Assembly: GCA_030640725.1 (NCBI GenBank)
Contig: DAOWIV010000251.1
Location: forward strand, 1 to 7,010
Source of the DNA: Methanosarcinales archaeon
Lineage (GTDB): Archaea > Halobacteriota > Methanosarcinia > Methanosarcinales > Methanogasteraceae
DNA length: 7,010 bases
Direction of reading: 5' to 3'
Under the pieces are notes generated by a model. The model had not been told where the DNA came from. It made no database searches and saw nothing but the letters and a program-made list of their open reading frames with translations. Shown piece by piece: positions 5,880 to 7,010 of this stretch; position 1 is the stretch's first letter; every line of letters begins with the position of its first letter. The position numbers and the translations under genes are program-made.

Positions 5880-5972
5880 ATGGCACGGACTGCGCAGAAG
5901 CCCGGCGTAGGTGGGCAAGCAACACAGGAGCAGGGTGGAATCGGTGCAAATCTATGTCTAAAAGCGATATAA
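5880..5972 (+). CDS. Possible 30-aa small ORF, weakly supported
   Basis: An ATG-to-TAA frame encodes MARTAQKPGVGGQATQEQGG followed by ten residues. It is the only feature of note in the 386-nt stretch 5801-6186 apart from the flanking promoters. The TATA-like T/A run at 5855-5866 is too close to serve a leader for this ATG, and GGGT just before it is a poor ribosome site. The block is visibly richer in G and C than its flanks and could instead be a small RNA. I do not recognise the peptide. Confidence 0.13.
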   Translation: MARTAQKPGVGGQATQEQGGIGANLCLKAI

Positions 5973-6125
5973 GACAATGATCAACACTAATTAAACGTTC
6001 TGATGATTTTGCAGACCGCTAACGCTCCGCATTCTTGTATTTTTTGGAGAATCCCTCACACGAAACCGGCTGCCACAGTATGAAAGGACAGTATCTGTCG
6101 TGCAGCTTTTTCTTCTCTCGACCTT

Positions 6126-6153
6126 CTTTATATTTTGCACAAACTTTATAAAG
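6126..6153 (+). promoter_or_regulatory. Promoter region of the winged-helix regulator
   Basis: Two TATA-like elements occur: CTTTATATTT (6126-6135) and the palindrome CTTTATAAAG (6144-6153). The second predicts a start near 6172-6175, only about 15 nt before the ATG at 6187, leaving room for the ribosome-site candidate GGTGG (6176-6180). The self-complementary element could also be an operator for autoregulation. Confidence 0.45.
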
Positions 6154-6186
6154 AGAAAGAACGAATGTATATTCTGGTGGATATTA

Positions 6187-6561
6187 ATGAAAGAGTTATC
6201 AATACAGGTAATGGGTGACCGGGAGCATGAAATATCTGATCTGCTGCAGAATCTTGAACTGTCCAAGATTGTGTCCAAGACCGTTGCATGTCTCGCCAAC
6301 ACAACCGAGATGACATCCCGAGAACTCGAGGCGGCAGCCGGCATCAGGCAGCCCGAAGTTAGCGCTGCCATGCGGGTGTTGCGCGCGAAAGAATGGGTTG
6401 TTGAACGCGAGGAGAAGAAGAAGCTGGGCAAGGGAAGACCGGTCAAGGTATACCGGCTCAATATTCTGCTCCGCGACATCGTCGAAACGCTCGAAAAAGA
6501 GAAAATATCATCCGAAAAAGAGATGATGAGTGATCTCGGGCGTCTGCGGGAGCTTGCATGA
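6187..6561 (+). CDS. Winged-helix transcriptional regulator
   Basis: This 124-aa protein is a DNA-binding regulator of unknown target. Residues 26-92 form a winged helix-turn-helix. The positioning helix is TSRELEAAAG (43-52), the recognition helix RQPEVSAAMRVLRAK (54-68), and the wing runs through VVEREEKKKLGKGRPVKVYR with a very basic tip. A charged helix (about 93-124) may mediate dimerisation. The RQPEVS and GKGRPVK segments resemble a family of small archaeal predicted regulators (COG4738-like, from memory). No ligand or metal site is visible. The ATG at 6187 is chosen; the open frame reaches a GTG at 6100, but the added peptide would be encoded by the promoter TATA region. The stop is followed 4 nt later by tRNA-Pro on the same strand, so both may share a transcript. 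Confidence 0.86.
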   Translation: MKELSIQVMGDREHEISDLLQNLELSKIVSKTVACLANTTEMTSRELEAAAGIRQPEVSAAMRVLRAKEWVVEREEKKKLGKGRPVKVYRLNILLRDIVETLEKEKISSEKEMMSDLGRLRELA

Positions 6562-6565
6562 CCTC

Positions 6566-6640
6566 GGGACCGTAGGGTAGCTTGGTCCATCCTGCCAGGT
6601 CGGGGATCTGGCGACCGGCGTTCAAATCGCCGCGGTCCCA
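6566..6640 (+). tRNA. tRNA-Pro with an atypical anticodon arm (GGG or CGG)
   Basis: The acceptor GGGACCG pairs with CGGTCCC and the discriminator is A73. The D-arm GGGTAGCTTGGT is a proline hallmark, and the T arm is CGGCG/CGCCG around TTCAAAT. The anticodon arm can be read two ways. Stem CCAGG/TCTGG, closed by a G-U pair, gives a 7-nt loop TCGGGGA with anticodon GGG (6602-6604) but C33 in place of the near-universal U33. Stem GCCAG/CTGGC gives a 9-nt loop GTCGGGGAT with U33 and anticodon CGG. Both are proline. The first leaves a 4-nt variable region, the second only 3 nt, so I favour GGG. The D loop is about two bases longer than usual. CCA is not encoded, and no intron is apparent. Confidence 0.85.
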
Positions 6641-6703
6641 TTCGGGAAGGGGTTTTGTGGATTGCAGAGATCGGAGGGTTGCACCAGACTCTAACAGTCC
6701 GGA

Positions 6704-7010
6704 TCACCTGCCGGATTTCCTAAAATAAATCGCTTTCGCGTCGAAGTATTCGGGATCAAAACCCTCACCGAGCCACTCCAGCAGTTCTTCGTCCTCCGCA
6801 GAATCGGGGTCATGCAGAGCATCCAGTAGTTCTTCATAGCCCCACACCCCGCCGCAATCCTCCGGGGGGCAGGCTCGCTTTCCTTTGATGCACACCGGAT
6901 ACTTGGTGTCTCCATCTCTCGGAAGAATCTTCTCCAGTAGTATCCGGTGTCCCCAGTCATCGCCAAAGTCGTACGTATATTCCGCCGATTGGTTTTCCAT
7001 CGAGAAGTAT
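6704..7010 (-). CDS. Plasmid pRiA4b ORF-3-like protein (C-terminal part, partial)
   Basis: The open frame runs off the right edge: the codons before the ATG at 7000 read Y-F-S and stay open, so that ATG is internal. The visible part is about 102 codons. It contains the family signatures YTYDFGDDWGHRI near the start, CPPEDCGG with GYEELL in the middle, and LLEWLGEGFDPEYFDA near the end. These mark the C-terminal half of the PRiA4_ORF3 family (PF07929), whose members are usually around 180 aa or form domains of longer proteins. Family members are spread through bacteria and archaea on plasmids and chromosomes; the biochemical function is not known to me. It converges with tRNA-Pro, 63 nt away, and is not transcribed with the other genes here. 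Confidence 0.9.
   Translation of the reverse strand, partial: YFSMENQSAEYTYDFGDDWGHRILLEKILPRDGDTKYPVCIKGKRACPPEDCGGVWGYEELLDALHDPDSAEDEELLEWLGEGFDPEYFDAKAIYFRKSGR

Noticed and set aside
6001..6070. Possible C/D box RNA suggested by CTGATGAT
   Set aside because: The C box lacks the preferred purine, and no CTGA D box follows at a suitable distance.
6100..6186. N-terminal extension of the winged-helix regulator from a GTG start
   Set aside because: It would translate through two TATA-like elements, while the ATG at 6187 has a nearby ribosome-site candidate.
5991..6707. Long minus-strand frame of 238 codons across the regulator and tRNA-Pro
   Set aside because: It is antisense to a recognisable winged-helix gene and a tRNA, and its serine/arginine-rich composition is typical of a shadow frame.

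Overview
The window looks like an archaeal chromosome segment, most likely from a euryarchaeote of the methanogen or anaerobic methane/alkane-oxidiser type. The evidence is an archaeal Cdc48/VAT ATPase, an archaeal-length Rio2 kinase, a PGF-CTERM surface protein, a tRNA with a bulge-helix-bulge intron, tRNAs without encoded CCA, TATA-box promoters, and GGTGAT/GGAGG ribosome binding sites. The first 162 bases hold the start of a minus-strand membrane gene that resembles HdrE, the cytochrome b subunit of membrane-bound heterodisulfide reductase. If that is right, the organism has Methanosarcinales-like energy metabolism. The species cannot be named from this sequence.

Left half (1-4320), all genes on the minus strand: the HdrE-like N-terminus (1-162); a non-coding stretch with AAAGGT repeats; surE, a nucleotidase (408-1232); cdc48, a two-ring AAA+ unfoldase (1248-3443), 15 bp upstream of surE and probably in the same operon; a 317-nt gap with the cdc48 promoter and an 18-bp tandem duplication; and a small secreted protein with an archaeosortase-type C-terminal sorting signal (3770-4318).

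Right half (4320-7010): a non-coding stretch with a terminator-like hairpin; tRNA-Cys(GCA) (4610-4681); an AT-rich 15-bp inverted repeat; rio2, a small-subunit ribosome biogenesis kinase (4847-5695); an intron-containing tRNA-Met(CAU) on the opposite strand, ending 2 nt from the rio2 stop (5698-5800); 386 nt without a clear gene; a 124-aa winged-helix regulator (6187-6561); a tRNA-Pro with an odd anticodon arm, starting 4 nt after the regulator stop (6566-6640); and the C-terminal part of a minus-strand pRiA4b ORF-3-like protein (6704-7010).

The content is mostly housekeeping: protein unfolding, ribosome maturation, translation and nucleotide turnover. I found no CRISPR array, insertion sequence or evident defence system. 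The most interesting points are the tRNA-Pro anticodon arm, the tRNA genes abutting protein genes, the PGF-CTERM protein, the unexplained hairpin at 4436-4462 and the inverted repeat in front of rio2. I did not find a convincing previously undescribed multi-gene system.
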